Origin: Xiphias gladius
Taxonomy: Eukaryota; Chordata; Actinopteri; Istiophoriformes; Xiphiidae
DNA: 64,000 nucleotides
Direction: 5' to 3'
Assembly: GCF_016859285.1 (NCBI RefSeq)
Contig: NC_053417.1
Coordinates: 28,632,706-28,696,705, forward strand
Positions 1 through 17,275 of the stretch are shown piece by piece. The position numbers were made by a program, and so were the translations under genes. The first letter of the stretch is position 1; the number at the start of each line of letters is the position of its first letter. Under the pieces are notes generated by a model that was not told the origin of the DNA, did not search any database, and saw nothing but the letters and a program-made list of their open reading frames with translations.

Positions 1-229
1 TATTTTATTTTCAATTCTGTCTGAAAAAGAAAACAACTGGTATTTAATGGTAAAAGCACTGTCTCGAAGTATAACAACAAATCACATCAGAGCCTGGGGA
101 AAACATTGGTGTGTGTGTGTTAAGCAGTGGAAAACGGTAGACGTCTTGTGCACATGTGTATTTATACCCAACAGAGGCTGGTGAGGATGTTTTGTTGCTT
201 TATTCGGTGTGTGTGTGTGCGTTTGTTAC

Positions 230-4708
<4,479 letters not shown>

Positions 4709-5521
4709 AGGACCGCTTTACTGCCAGTCAACTTTATGAGACACACCTTCCAGACAAACAGACAGATTTAAAAAAAAAACACAAACAAGCACGTAGACAG
4801 TGTTAGTGAGTAACAGGAATTAAACTGTCATGTGACTGCCTCCTTCTGAGATTTTGGTTCAAGTTGATGCAGTTTACATGTTCTCTGTTAAAAGATCTTA
4901 AAGGCTTTATAGCAGCTAATGACACAATTTGGTCAATTTATGTGACTGTTGAAGACGGAGATCATAAATGATTGGTCAGTTGATCAGTTAAATAATTAGA
5001 CATTACTGACAGTGGCTCCCTTCAGAGCAAACTCCAAGGTAGGCAATTACGGTAAATTGAAACACACAGCGTTACAGAAGGTTGCATCTTTTGACAAGCA
5101 TCAACTGATACCTGAAGCATGCACCGCTAACATTTATACAGACTGAAGAATTAGTGGAGGTACAGTAGCCAGGGTGTGCTGACTGAAAAACACAAATTAA
5201 ATATGAAAAACGGTTAAGTTGTAAATTAAGACCTAAAAAATTCAGCTATACTAATGAATTTAAGGATCTGAATTTTAGACATTTTAAGACTTCTTGCTGG
5301 TACCTGACAACACCCTGGCAACACTAAGAATAGATTATTTGAGTCAAAAATAAAATAATTTGTTTCTATCGCCCAGCTCTGCCACCTGTCTCGCTGCCCG
5401 TCTATCTGACTCTCTCTGGATGTCTATCCGTATGGTCTGTAAAAACTGTGTTATCCAACTGTGTGAATTTAATGGAAAGAGCCAGTGATCTCTCATTGGC
5501 ACTGAGCCATCCGGGTTCATG

Positions 5522-5526
<5 letters not shown>

Positions 5527-5559
<33 letters not shown>
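5527..5559. repeat. (GT)n microsatellite
   Basis: About 16 GT units in the NDRG3 first intron. Confidence 0.95.
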
Positions 5560-5560
<1 letters not shown>

Positions 5561-7544
5561 ATGCGTGGGCCGACAGGTTGGGTAACAGTGTTTTAGCAGA
5601 GTGCTTTGGATGGATGTTGAGCTCCCTGCCGGCTGTCTGGCTTTGACCCAAACAGATAACTGACTGACTGACTGCGAAGCTACAGCAACCAGATCAGACC
5701 ACACGCTGAACAATGACCACGAGATGTACTGTTAAAATAGTTAAAATCCAACATCAATTGTACAAAATTTTACTGGAGATGAAATGAAGAAGCTAAATTG
5801 AGCAGAGTGTTAAATACAGCACAGTCCAGGCGGCCAAAAACCTAACCACTTCATCTTGAGGTAACTCAGTTGGTACAAAAATGAACGCATGATATGTCAA
5901 GGAGTCAAAAACAAAACCTGCACACAGACGATCAGAAACACGGCCAGCGTTATAATTGTAAAGACAGGGAGCTGAATAACCAGATTTCTCTATGTTCCAT
6001 GTAAAGCTCATATTCGGAATATAATCAAAATCAGGACATGACTCAAAACCCAGATAGTTATGTGTGTTTTTAGTATATGTGGGGATATGACGTTAAGATG
6101 GAACACAGAAAAACCCAGTTGTTCAATACCCTGTTTACATTCTTATGGTTCTGTTTGTCTGCAGTGGTGGAGACTTGTCTTTGACTCCTCCATATCCTAC
6201 AATTCTGCCATTTAAAACTAAATGAACTGTCTCAACAGTTGAGAATGAATTGCTTTCTCACTGCCTGTACTTCTCTGCTATAGCTTCTTCTTCTAGTCTT
6301 CAGTAAGGGAAGACAACAATTAAACTGCTCTGCCATACCAATGTCAGACTTTTATTTCAGCATGCAAGCCATCGCTACATCATTTATCATCAGATTTTTT
6401 GTTTTACTGACAAAAACACATAACTCAAGTTAAGGACACACCTGCTAACAAGACAGACAACCATCAGACACCTGGATCAGGTGTTTACATGCCAGAGTAT
6501 CCTGGTTTCTCTGAACCAGAATAAGGGCTTATCCAGGTTCCATAATAACTGTATAATCTTTACATTTGTAAACACATAACTAGGATAACTCAGGTTTTTG
6601 CACCGTTCATTACATTAACTTGAACACTTTTTAATACTTCATACAGTTGAATTTAATATCTGTTTCACAATATGTATCAGTAGGGACAATGAGGCCTGGA
6701 ATTAGGTATTATAATATCGCATTTTTTCATTATTTCCCCGCAGTATATTACAATAATATTGAATTATATAAGTACTTATATTAATGCCCCCTGGACAAGT
6801 GGCAAAATATGGATGGATGGACTAACCAATTTAAACTGACTAACATATTTAAGTTCACACAAGTTTTTGCTAAAATCTTCACTTGCTCATTCAGAGCTGA
6901 TGCTCTTCCAGCTTCTGCAGCACCAGCAGTGACAGTGTTTGACTGAGTCTCCACAAAGAAGGACTGAACAGCCTCCTGCAGCTGGATCCACTGTCACAAC
7001 AATCACACTTTTAGCTTAGAGGCGTAGAACATCCTCCAACAGCCGCAGTCACACACAGAAACCTTCAGAACCGACATTACTGCCCACAGCAGCCAAATGA
7101 CAAGATTTAGGACTTTAGTCAATCAAATTTAACACTTTCTAAAACCGTCCAAGGATTTTTTTTTAGGAAACTGAATTCAGTGCTTTTCAAGACATTTTAA
7201 GACCTGCTGATACCTGGACAAACCTGATCATAACTGGGATGCAAGTGTTTATGTAAACACACTAAATAAACACAACACACCTGCATGTTAATGATCAGTA
7301 GCTCAGTTACTGAAGATATTTTTGCTTCATATGTAATGTTAGGTTACTGACATTTTTACATTTTAGATCTGGGCTTTTATTTATTTTCATGTATAAATCT
7401 GCTAATTAGGGGAGAACTACCTAATTAGCAGATTTGTCTCAACTTTACACTCAGGGTTGCAAACCAGGTTGAGTCCATGTTTTCCCCCGCGGGGCATTTA
7501 GTGACTGTGCTGATGATGATGTACAAGTGCAGGAAACATTTATG

Positions 7545-7850
7545 TAGAGCTGCAACAATTAGTCGATTAATCGACCAGTCAGACTCATTCATAATTTCAG
7601 TTATTTTTCCAGCAAAAATACCAGCTGTTCTTTGGTTTCAGCTTCTCAAATGAGAGAATGTGCTGTTTCCCTTTGTGACATTTAGTTGAATATCTTTAGG
7701 TTTTGGACTGTTGGCTGGACAAAACGAACAAACTGAAGACATAACCGTGGTCTCTGAGAAATTGTGAATGGTATTTTTCCACTGTTTTTAAAAAAATATA
7801 TTTTATAGACAAGAAAAATAATCAGCAGATTAATCATTAGCTGAAGCCCT
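7545..7850 (+). repeat. Dispersed repeat, 'gctgcaac...tcgattaatcga' family
   Basis: The copy starts near GAGCTGCAACAATTAGTCGA, runs through an AT-rich body and ends near AATCATTAGCTGAAG. Related copies occur in this window near 23600-23830, 25681-25910, 29005-29310, 39350-39490, 42895-43130 and 50275-50740. From memory this is a high-copy non-coding family of teleost genomes; I cannot name its superfamily. Confidence 0.65.
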
Positions 7851-8546
7851 AAATCTATGCAACCCTGTCGATGTCTTGTTTCTTCACAACCATACCTGTA
7901 TGATGGTTTATGCATGGCTATTTTACATTATTCTTCTGAAAGACGATTTTTGGCTTTTAAGTTATTTATATAATCTGCATTTCATCTATCCTATCGTGAA
8001 GCATTACCTTTCCAACCCTGAGAGTGTTTTCTCTCCTCACAACTACGGTTGCTGTTGCTGGCGTTCGGCAGTGATTTCGCTCAATGACAGGGAAGTGTGT
8101 TCCTTACCTTCCGCACAACACAACGCAGAGTCAGACCCAGCGCACACGGAAACACACTCATTGCAAAACCGAACACTAAAATGTGGATGCAGATAAACGA
8201 TAAAACAGGGCCGACTGAAGACGACATTTTGTCCTCTCGTAACTTGTAACTGAATCATTCATTTGTCATTTTTCAGATTCGGTTCATGTAAAAAAATCGC
8301 TGGTTGGAGCCCCCAGCTCAGATCTGAGGTTGGGTTTCCATGCTGAACTGTGTGTACCGATGCTCTTAGCCCTGCTGTCCGCCCCCACACACACACACAC
8401 ACACACACAGACGGAGCAAAGATCTAAGAATCTGTGCAGATGAGCTAATGTTAAACGCCGCCTAATTAATGAGCTGGGATGCTAATGTAAGATCCAGACA
8501 GACAGCTTAGGCTTAGCAACCGTTGCTACGGGAGAGCTCGTTAGTT

Positions 8547-8550
<4 letters not shown>

Positions 8551-8598
<48 letters not shown>
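8551..8598. repeat. (CA)n microsatellite
   Basis: About 24 CA units just upstream of the GC-rich NDRG3 promoter block. Confidence 0.95.
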
Positions 8599-8600
<2 letters not shown>

Positions 8601-8639
8601 GTAACCAAATACTCCATCGCCATCGTGGATAGCCTCACA

Positions 8640-9030
8640 AGGAGCGGACACCAACCTTGTTATCCGAGCTAACTCGGTTCACTTACTAGGAAACCGTTAA
8701 CACTTGGCCGTTAGCTGGCTAATGAGCTAACCAGCCGTTACTAGGTTAGTAACGCCACAGCGGCCACCGAACCGACCCGAACCGAACCGAACGGCACCGG
8801 CCGTATGCACTCACCGTCAGCAGCCGTTGGCTCCAGAAGCCGCCAAAGTTATGCGTCTAGTCCAACGACTAGTTAGCTGGTTAGCCGACTGGTGACCGTT
8901 GGGGCGGCGCGGAGCTGGTCGCGAGGTTCCTCTCGCCGGACTCTCTGTCGGCAGCACGCGGACCGGGGCGGGCGAGGCGACGTCACGCAGCGTACGTAAA
9001 CAACGGGTCGATCATCCGCGGTCACGAGAC
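8640..9030 (-). promoter_or_regulatory. ndrg3: CpG-rich promoter region of NDRG3
   Basis: GC and CpG density rise sharply here against AT-rich flanks. The block holds a short GAACC tandem (8767-8792), a GACGTCAC CRE-like site near 8979, and many GTTAGC/GCTAAC hexamers at 8665-8890. It lies directly upstream of the candidate first exon of NDRG3. No TATA box was recognised. Confidence 0.6.
8815..8880 (-). other. ndrg3: NDRG3 non-coding first exon (approximate 5' end)
   Basis: On the minus strand a good 5' splice site (ACG|GTGAGT) lies at 8815/8814 inside the GC-rich region. The coding exon at 4649-4708 has a plausible acceptor 12 bases before its first ATG (GGCAG| at 4721-4723), so an upstream non-coding exon is expected and this is the best candidate. 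The transcription start is not visible, so the outer end is a guess. Confidence 0.55.
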
Positions 9031-9104
9031 CAGCCGCCGAAATCACGACAGGTGTCACAGTTCACCTGTCCTCACACTGATTTTACACCAGGGCGAAAAA
9101 AGTC

Positions 9105-9252
9105 ATTAGGTACATTTACTCGAGTACTTTATGGTACTAAGTATACTTTTGAGGTACTTGTACTTTACCTGAGTATTTCTATTTTATTCGACTTTATACT
9201 TCTACTTCACTACATTCAGGGGAAAGTGTTGTACTTTTTATTCCGCAGCATT
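9105..9252 (+). repeat. Dispersed repeat rich in GTACTT/AAGTAC
   Basis: The sequence repeats motifs such as TTTACTCGAGTACTTTATGG and TACTTGTACTTTACC. The reverse-complement form appears at 29430-29590, 40550-40695 and 46495-46640, and a longer copy spans about 39960-40695. This is a high-copy family familiar from percomorph fishes. Confidence 0.75.
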
Positions 9253-10439
9253 TGTCTGGCAGGTTCAGTTGCTGTTACCATGGACGGTTGTTTAGTGTCT
9301 CTTTGTGTCCCTTTGTGGTTGTTTTGTGTCTTTTTACTGAGTTCTATGATTTTCAAAGAAGACAAATTAACAGCCACTTCATCCAGAGGCTCTGTCCCCA
9401 TCAGGCCTGGTTGCTGATCCATCTATGCCAGTTACTGTTCAGATTAAGACTTCACACATAATAATCTTGTAAACGCATTTTTAAAGATTAAATCAGCGGG
9501 TCCCACCTTTTTTGGCCTGTGACTCCGTGGGATGTCTATGAGCTGAGTGAGATTTCCCAAACTGCTCAGGTGGTTTCATTGAAACTGTTCGAGGCCCAAA
9601 CTAATAAAATGATCAGATTTTTTCACAAAGACAGCGAGAAAAAAATAAAAAGTCCAGAATCTGAAAACAGACCAGTGAACCAGAACAGTGTTTCTTCTTC
9701 TGTCCTCTCCAATGAATCATCCGACGACCCCTCAGGTTCACCTGGTGACCCTCTGGAGGGGCCCGACCCCCGGGTTGGGAACCAGTGGACTGAACTCTCT
9801 CCCTGTCCATGACGTAGCTAAAAGCAGCTCCACCTGGAGCAGCTCCAGCAGTAAGACGCTGCTGAAGCCTCAGGATTAAACTTTATTGACAACTGTGTCA
9901 GCCACAGGAGACATTTTACTGCAGAAGCAGTACTTTTACTTTCGGTACTTTCAGTACATTTTGCTCTGAAACCCTTCTGAACGTTTACTCAGGAAGGATT
10001 TTGAACGCGGGACTATTTCTTCAGTAGAAAGTAGTTCCAGTGAAAACTGTAGACACTGTCACTGTGGCTGAGGACAGATGTCTTACACTGGATCTAACTA
10101 TTTAAACATCCAGATACCACTAGGGAGAAGCTGCACATTCTCACTTTCCTTTATTTCATTTATTTATTGGCAATTCAGGTGAGGCGACCCTTTAAATGAA
10201 TTCAACCTCTGTGAAGCGCTGTCAGGTGCCGAAAGAAAATAGTGTCCCACCCTAAATATGTGGGCCTACACCCAAATACGCACAAAGTTTTCACAACTTT
10301 GCTCGACCAACACTACACGTGATATAAAGTCTCTAAAAACACGTTCTTCTTCACACACATCTCTGAACACGTGGATTCTCACAATATGAGGATAAGGGTT
10401 GCAAGGGCCTTTATTCTGACACCACCCCCTGGTCTTACA

Positions 10440-10640
10440 TTAACTCTTTGCATCGCAAAGATGGATCCATCTGAGAGTTTGGTTTTCCTCCACGTTAAGC
10501 ATTAAAGTCTCACAGAGCCGCTAAAATTCAGTCTTTTCTCATGTGGAGACTCCAGTCTGAACTTTTGTTTCGACCAGGCTGGATTATTGTTACCGTTTTC
10601 AGGCCTGCTACCTGCTCTTATGGTTCACCCTCTGGGGACC
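10440..10640 (+). mobile_element. Possible degenerate LINE fragment
   Basis: One frame reads TRLDYC, which matches the short motif near the end of L2/CR1-type LINE ORF2 proteins. The flanks are too decayed to extend the match. Low confidence. Confidence 0.25.
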
Positions 10641-11103
10641 AAGAATGTGTGAGAAATTATTATTGTTAAAAGATTCACTCTGGACTAAAGTCAGGCTGAT
10701 GGATCGACCGACACTGTCATCCCTAGAGCCACTGTGCTTACGTGGCTTAAAGAATTGGAAAATCCATATTTAGGATGCTCAATGAACTGTACTGTGTGGG
10801 GGGAGGGACCACTGTAACACACACACACACACACATGCGCCATAAGGGAGTGTCCTAGCGGTCTTTGAACACACAGCGAGACCATCTGGCTGACTGGAGC
10901 GGCCTACAGCACAACAACATACACGGATACCGTGTCCTGTATCGAAACCTACAACTCAACACGAACACAAAGCTCAGACTTTCAAAACAGCTGAAAATTC
11001 AGAAACGCATTCGTCGGCCCACACGAACAAAGACATAACGAAAACCATTCATTGTGCGTCACCGCTCATCAGGAGGTTTGTAGATCAGCGACATGTAAAC
11101 ACT

Positions 11104-11131
11104 CTATTATTATTATTATTATTATTATTAT
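11104..11131. repeat. (ATT)n microsatellite
   Basis: About nine ATT units. Confidence 0.95.
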
Positions 11132-12320
11132 ATGACATTAAAAAGAGCCGAACCGGGACTATTTCTCCCGGGTCCTGATCCACTTGTCATTATTATTATG
11201 TGACTAAGTTTATGAGCAGATATGAGCTGGATCTCTGGGACTGCTTGGACCCACCGACGGATCCTAGTCTGTCCTGTGTTTGTCTATTGCTTTTCTATAT
11301 ACCACAAGTTTTACTTGTTAGAAGTGATTTCCTGCCAAAACTTTTCCAAATTTTAAGACTTCTGAACCAGAGAAAAGTGTAAGTAACGGATTAGCTGCAG
11401 AAAAAGGAGGAGACTCGATAGCCTGCCTCAGTTGAGATTTTGCCATGATCAGTAATTCATATTCATGATCATCTGTGAACATGTGCAGGGCTGCACTGCC
11501 TGCTGTCGTATCAGCACCAATCTGGTTTGTGGAGGAATTAATATTCTTAATTCCTAATGAAACGGATTCATGATGTTTGAGTCTAACATCTGCTCCTTAA
11601 CCTGCAAGTTGAGGCTTTATTTAACAAACCTACCAGATGGACACAAGAACTTAAATGAATGTTTAGATTTGACTGCATTTCAGAAGAAAAAACAAATACA
11701 TTTAATTAAGATGAATGAAACATAATATTCTCTATTACATACCTGGCAGCAGAACGTAATGCAGAGAGAGCAAATTTACAGAAAATATGAACAAAACAAG
11801 AATTATAATAACGTAAAACTTTGGTTGTTCGTAACACAAAATGTCCTAAATGTGACACGTCCGTGTCCACACAGTGACTGGCATTTTATCGTTTCAATCA
11901 AAGGTCGAAATCCTCAGAAAAATCTTTAGAGTAAAAAAGAAAACTTTTACTTCTGAGTTTGAGGCTCGATGTGCGTGAACGTGTACTGCATTCGGGCTGA
12001 TCCTCCTTGACGCCAACAGAAACGATCACACGACCGAATCGCGTGCTTGCGTTTCGGTCAAGATGCCACCGTGGGTTTTCGAATGACGTGAGGCGGACTT
12101 GTCCCAGGTGACGAGGACCGTCCGAACACACCATCAGAAACCGGGGTGAACTGAGCAGGTAACCGAACAGCATCGGAATGAGAACAAACCTAGTTGCGCA
12201 GTAACTGAGGAGAAGCACCAGAGGCTGTGTTCCTCCACCAGACAGCCAGGAACTGGAAACACACCAGAGTTCATCAGGAGAATGTGTATGAGGATAAAAG
12301 GGCCACTGCTGGAGAACAAC

Positions 12321-12553
12321 TGGAGATTTTGAGAATAAAGTCGTCAGTTTCAGAAAATAGTCGAATTACGAGAAAAAAGAAAAAGTCCTGATACAGTATC
12401 TCAAGACAAAAGTCACATTTTGAGAGAAGCTGTAATTTGTAATATTTTCATAATTTTACCAAAAAAAATATGAACCACTTTTTCTTGTAATATTTTGACT
12501 TTTTACTAGAAATTACAATTTTTTTCTCAAAATATTTTTTCTAGAAATCTCCA
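12321..12553. repeat. Inverted-repeat (MITE-like) element
   Basis: The left end reads TGGAGATTTTGAGAATAAAG. The right end, read in reverse complement, begins TGGAGATTTCTAGAAAAAA and continues through TTTTGAGAAAAAAATTG. Both arms are rich in GAGAA and AAAGTC motifs, so the roughly 230-bp unit is an imperfect palindrome. No coding content. It looks like a short non-autonomous element or a decayed hairpin repeat. Confidence 0.55.
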
Positions 12554-13752
12554 CTTGCCCCCACTGCTCCATCGTAGATTCATAAGCACTCTTTCTATCA
12601 AAATAAATCTGCAGCTTTATACAGTTTGCTTCTTGTATAAGAGTATAAAACATTCAATTGGACATATTTACATTTTAAAGTTGTTTTTGGGTCACAACGG
12701 AGGAAGCTTGTGTTGGTTCCTTTTACTGGGAGCGGGCTAGCAACGCTTATGAGCACCGCCAGTGTTCTCCATCTCCGATGAATCATTTCTACGTACAGAG
12801 TTCTTCAGAGGGACCCGCTGGTTCAAAATGTGTCGAGGCTGAACCGAGAAGAGACAGCTTGAGGCTCCGAAACACTCCGGCAGTAAGAGAACCTGGGAGC
12901 TTAGAGAACTGTGTTGCATACATGGTGCTATTATACTGCACTGAGCTTGTTAACCTGGAGACAAAGCCAGGAGCTACTCAGAGTGAAACTATGGAAACGG
13001 CTTAAAGCTGATATGCAAAATGTCTTTTAGTTGAAAAGTCTTTTACATATGCATCGATATGTATGTTTGCTCATTAAATGTAGATGGAAACTCTCTCAAC
13101 ACTCTGCTTTAATTTCAAATTATTTTATGTTATGAGTCTGTGTAGCATAAATTTGTGTCTGCGTCGGTTCGTTTGGACTGTCAGTGCAGATTGGACGCAC
13201 TGACAACTTCTCTTTTGTTAAACCTAATTTGGACGAAGATGTGTGCCGAGTTATGGAATTTGAGCTTTAAAATGCTCGTTTCTGCCTCACCATGTCCTGC
13301 AATGGCCCAGTCACGCCAGCATTTAAAAAGTCCATGAACTTCAGTGCAACCACCACAATCAACGGATTCTCTTCTCGGATTAATCTGCTCAAGTTTTTTT
13401 CCCATCAGCTTCAAATTCGGTGAACACAGATGCACAAATGTGTCACGCAAAACTGTCCTGACAGAGCGGACCTCTGAGTGACCAGAGAGGCAGAGAGTCC
13501 AAAATGGAGGGAGCTATTGCAGCTTATTAGCTGCGCTGCACCTCCCGGTCTTAATCAACCTTCACCGTAAGAGCATGAACGGCTCCACAAAAGAGGACTG
13601 GTTTTCAGACGGTTAGGAGACGGGTGTCCATGCTACCTGTATGTCTTTTAAATGCACCGTGGGAAGCGAAATCTCGCATTAGCTACCGAGCTAACTAGCT
13701 TGTTAACTGACAGTCGATGCTGGTTAACAGTTAACAAGCCAGTTAAGAGTTC

Positions 13753-13758
13753 TTTATT
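13753..13758 (-). terminator. Candidate PHF20 polyadenylation signal
   Basis: AATAAA on the minus strand about 1 kb downstream of the PHF20 stop codon. It was the first canonical hexamer found past the stop; actual use is unknown. Confidence 0.35.
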
Positions 13759-14776
13759 AAACTCTGTACTGGATGACATGAAGTACAATCCTGAGGAAAC
13801 CGAAAGCAGCTCAGGGAGCTGTTATGACGGACTAGTGCTAACACAGCTGGCGTGTTAGTGGTCACCGGGCTTTTACAACCAAATATTTCACCAAGATGCA
13901 CAAATGAATTTTGCTGCAACGCTTGACTGATGCTGTGACAAAGACCTTAAAACCCCCTGAGAATGTTTTCTCTCTGTTCTTTTACCTAAAAAGGGTAATG
14001 ACCCCTTTTTAAGTAGAAAAAATTTCTCAGTCGGTGCTAACTTTAGCACAATTACAAAAATCTGTGCAGTGAGAAATATCAAACCAATGAAAGCATCACT
14101 GTGGAAATCTTTTGACTAAATCCTCATGTTTTGAAAAATCCACCCAAACCCTTAAGGTGCGTGTGTCGGCGGTTACATTTTACACAGCGGGACGTTTGTT
14201 AGCCTGGATAGTTGCTGGAATGCGCTGTGTGACAACGTGTTAAGCTCAGTCTAAGCTCAGCTGTAACTTCGTTCTGATGTCACGGCAACACACGCTCCGA
14301 GGCGACGCGAACAGACAAACATGATTGCGTTCCTGATGACAACATGGACGACAGAAGCTGATTAAAAACCAAATCCAAACAAATCAATCATTAATCAAAC
14401 CTGTCTTCACCGTAAACGGTGCGGTATTGAGTCCTGCTGGAGGCAGTTCGGGAAACGCTCTTGTGCCTTTGTCAAATTTAACTGCAAAAATCACCCGTTC
14501 AGTCACTTTATAAAAAAAAATCTCGCCCTTTTTCGTTCTCTTGTTGCAGTGCACCTTTTCTCCACCAGAGGGGGCGTCGTCCTGTGACTGTGTGGAAACA
14601 AGCCACGTTTTCCCTCCAGACTCGAGAGTGACGCGCTCAATGACTCGCTCTCGACAGGTCCGTCTAGTCGTGTGCTGGCAATCGTCAGTCAGTCAGTCTG
14701 TCCGTTTGCTCCTATTGGCTAGCGGTGACGTGCGGGATAAAAGGTCAGGGGGCGCAGAGATGAAGGAGTGGAAGCG

Positions 14777-14913
14777 TCAGCGGCAGACTGACAGGCATCT
14801 CACAGTGCAGAGGTCACGCAGCAGACGCCCGATTCGCTGTTTGAGCTGCGGAAGTCGGGACAGAGGGTCGGGAGGCTCGAGCTCGCCCGAGTGGTCCAAC
14901 CAGGACTCTAAGA
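14777..14913 (-). CDS. phf20: PHF20 terminal coding exon
   Basis: The exon before this one ends ...IERELD plus one base at donor 15868 (GACG|GTAACA). On the minus strand CCAG at 14914-14917 is followed by TC TTA GAG TCC TGG, which completes a valine codon and gives [35 protein letters not shown] and then a stop at 14779-14777. This matches the conserved PHF20/PHF20L1 C-terminus (LESWLD...GELEPPEPLARLPQLK). The exon lies almost 1 kb beyond the previous one, behind a 652-bp CT repeat, so an automatic annotation could easily miss it. Confidence 0.9.
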
Positions 14914-15049
14914 CTGGAGAGAGAGAGAGAGAGAGGGCGAGAGAAGAGACAGAGAGAGGGAGAGAGAGAGACAGAGAGAGGGGAGAGAGAGAGAGAGAGA
15001 GAGAGGGCGAGAGAGAGAGAGAGAGACAGAGAGAGGGGAGAGAGAGAGA

Positions 15050-15080
<31 letters not shown>

Positions 15081-15283
15081 GGGAGAGAGACAGAGAGAGG
15101 AGAGAGACAGAGAGAGGGCGAGAGACAGAGAGAGAGACAGAGAGAGAGAGACAGAGAGGGGAGAGAGAGAGACAGAGAGACAGAGAGAGAGAGGGCGAGA
15201 GACAGAGAGGAGAGAGAGAGAGAGAGAGAGAGGGGAGAGAGAGAGAGAGAGACAGAGAGAGGGCGAGAGAGAGAGAGAGAGGC

Positions 15284-15361
<78 letters not shown>

Positions 15362-15427
15362 AGAGAGGGGAGAGAGAGAGAAGAGAGAGAGAGAGAGAAG
15401 AGAAGAGAGAGGAGAAGAGAGAGAGGG

Positions 15428-15477
<50 letters not shown>

Positions 15478-15478
15478 C

Positions 15479-15569
<91 letters not shown>

Positions 15570-15808
15570 GGGGGGTGAGTTTTTTACTTTTTTCATATGG
15601 ATTATTTGAGAGAAGACTATCCATCTACAATTAAACCTACAACACAAAAAAGTGAAGGGGTCTGAATATTTTCTGGAGCCGCTGGAAGTCTGGGACCAGA
15701 TTCAAAATCAGCAGATACACAATATTAAAGACTCGGACTGCGATCAGGGTCTAAAAAGAAAAAAAAAATTCATCTGGACACCGCTGATGTCTTCCAGCAT
15801 GACTAAAG

Positions 15809-15855
<47 letters not shown>

Positions 15856-17206
15856 TGTGTGTGTTACCGTCAAGCTCTCGTTCGATCAGGTCCATCCTGG
15901 CACTGATCTGGTGGTGAAGAGACTCGACGTGCTCCAGCAGGTTCAGCTGACACTCGGCCACAGACGCCGGACGAGGCCCGGGTGCGTGTGTCTGAGTGCG
16001 TGTGCGTTCCTCGCAGTCCGCGCGCGTGTGCTTTTCCGTTTTTATGCCGCTGTCGCTGTGTGTGTCTGTGGTTGTCACAGTGTTCCTATGGTCACCTGTC
16101 GTAGCGTCAGTCACCTGCTTGCTGATGTCTTCGGGCTTTATTTCCTACAAAAGCACAGATTTTCTGTTTTAGTGAAGGAGGGGCGGGGTGGGGGGCTCAC
16201 GTTAATACAGTTTCCTCTGTGACACTGGCTTCATTGTGCTCACGCTCAGAGAGCACTGGGAGGTAAATATAGTTCCACATTTACCACAATGAGCCCAGAG
16301 CCTCAAACTGGATCTCAGTGGTCTCGTAGCAACAGCAGGAGCCTGTTTAGCGCTGAGAATAAGAAGTGCAGCTTCTACTCAAGGTTTCTTTGCCTCTCTC
16401 ATCTACATCTACTGTCTGTCCGTCCCGGAGGAGGGATCCCTCCTCTGTTGCTCTTCCTGAGGTCTCTTCCATTTTCCCCTCGGTTTTTTCCTCATCCCAG
16501 TCCAGGGTCGAAGGACAAAGGGGGCTGTATCCTGTAGGGATTTTAAAGCCCCCCCCTCAGGCAGATTCTGATTCGTGATATTGGGCTGTCACATGAAACT
16601 GACTCGACTTGATACTGCGAGTTCAACCTTATTTCATTTAACTTGCCTCGGACACGCGGCTGACCCGCAGTTGGTTTTACCTTCTGCTCAGTGTGTCGTT
16701 CCTGCTTCGCTGCGGCCGCCTGCCTTTCCTTTTCTCTCTCCTCCGCTTTTTCCCACGATGCTCCGGGCTTCTGGTAGCAGTGCTCGCTGCTGACGTAACA
16801 GATGGCGGGGTCTCCTCTTGGGCTGGACGTCAATCTCGGCCCCTCTTCCCGTCTCCACGGCAAGCTCCACAGCTGCAGATCGGGGTGGGGTGGAGAGCTG
16901 CGCGGACAGACGCACAAGCAGACCGAATATACGTCTGTGCGGACTGAGAGAGATAAACAGAGTCACTGATGTAGCCGTACTCACTGTAACAGGCTGATTT
17001 TGAGCTGCAGCCCACTGAGGACCTGACTGAGGCCGTGTGTGTGCGCCAGCAGACGGCTGGTGTGTGTGATCTTCGAGGCGTTTATCTCCGAGTAGTTCTC
17101 CTTCACACACGACAGGCCAAACATGTGACCAGATATCAGAAAATCAGGCTCGGACAGGAAACGCTGGGCCCGCCTCCAACCTGAACGAGACAAAAACACC
17201 ATGAGA

Positions 17207-17275
<69 letters not shown>

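Larger units (their letters stand above)
4721..8814 (-). other. NDRG3 first intron
   Basis: Roughly 4 kb between the candidate first exon and the start-codon exon. It contains a (GT)n microsatellite at 5527-5559, a dispersed repeat at about 7545-7850, and (CA)n runs at about 8388-8408 and 8551-8598. No coding signal was found on either strand. Confidence 0.5.
9031..14700. other. Intergenic region between NDRG3 and PHF20
   Basis: No coding sequence with recognisable homology was found in six frames. It holds dispersed repeats (9105-9252, fragment near 9930-9970), a possible LINE remnant near 10440-10640, an (ATT)n run at 11104-11131, an inverted-repeat element at 12321-12553, and a GTTAGC/GTTAAC cluster at about 13675-13745. 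The last kilobase probably includes the PHF20 3' UTR. Confidence 0.6.

Noticed and set aside
8899..9417. 172-codon plus-strand frame starting in the NDRG3 CpG region
   Set aside because: It runs out of the CpG block into a dispersed repeat and matches no family I recognise; it is likely open because of GC-rich composition at its start.
14541..15578. Long plus-strand open frame of Arg-Glu repeats, and the matching minus-strand Ser-Leu frames
   Set aside because: They are translations of the (GA)n/(CT)n tract. No start context, homology or splice structure supports a protein, and the tract is intronic to PHF20.
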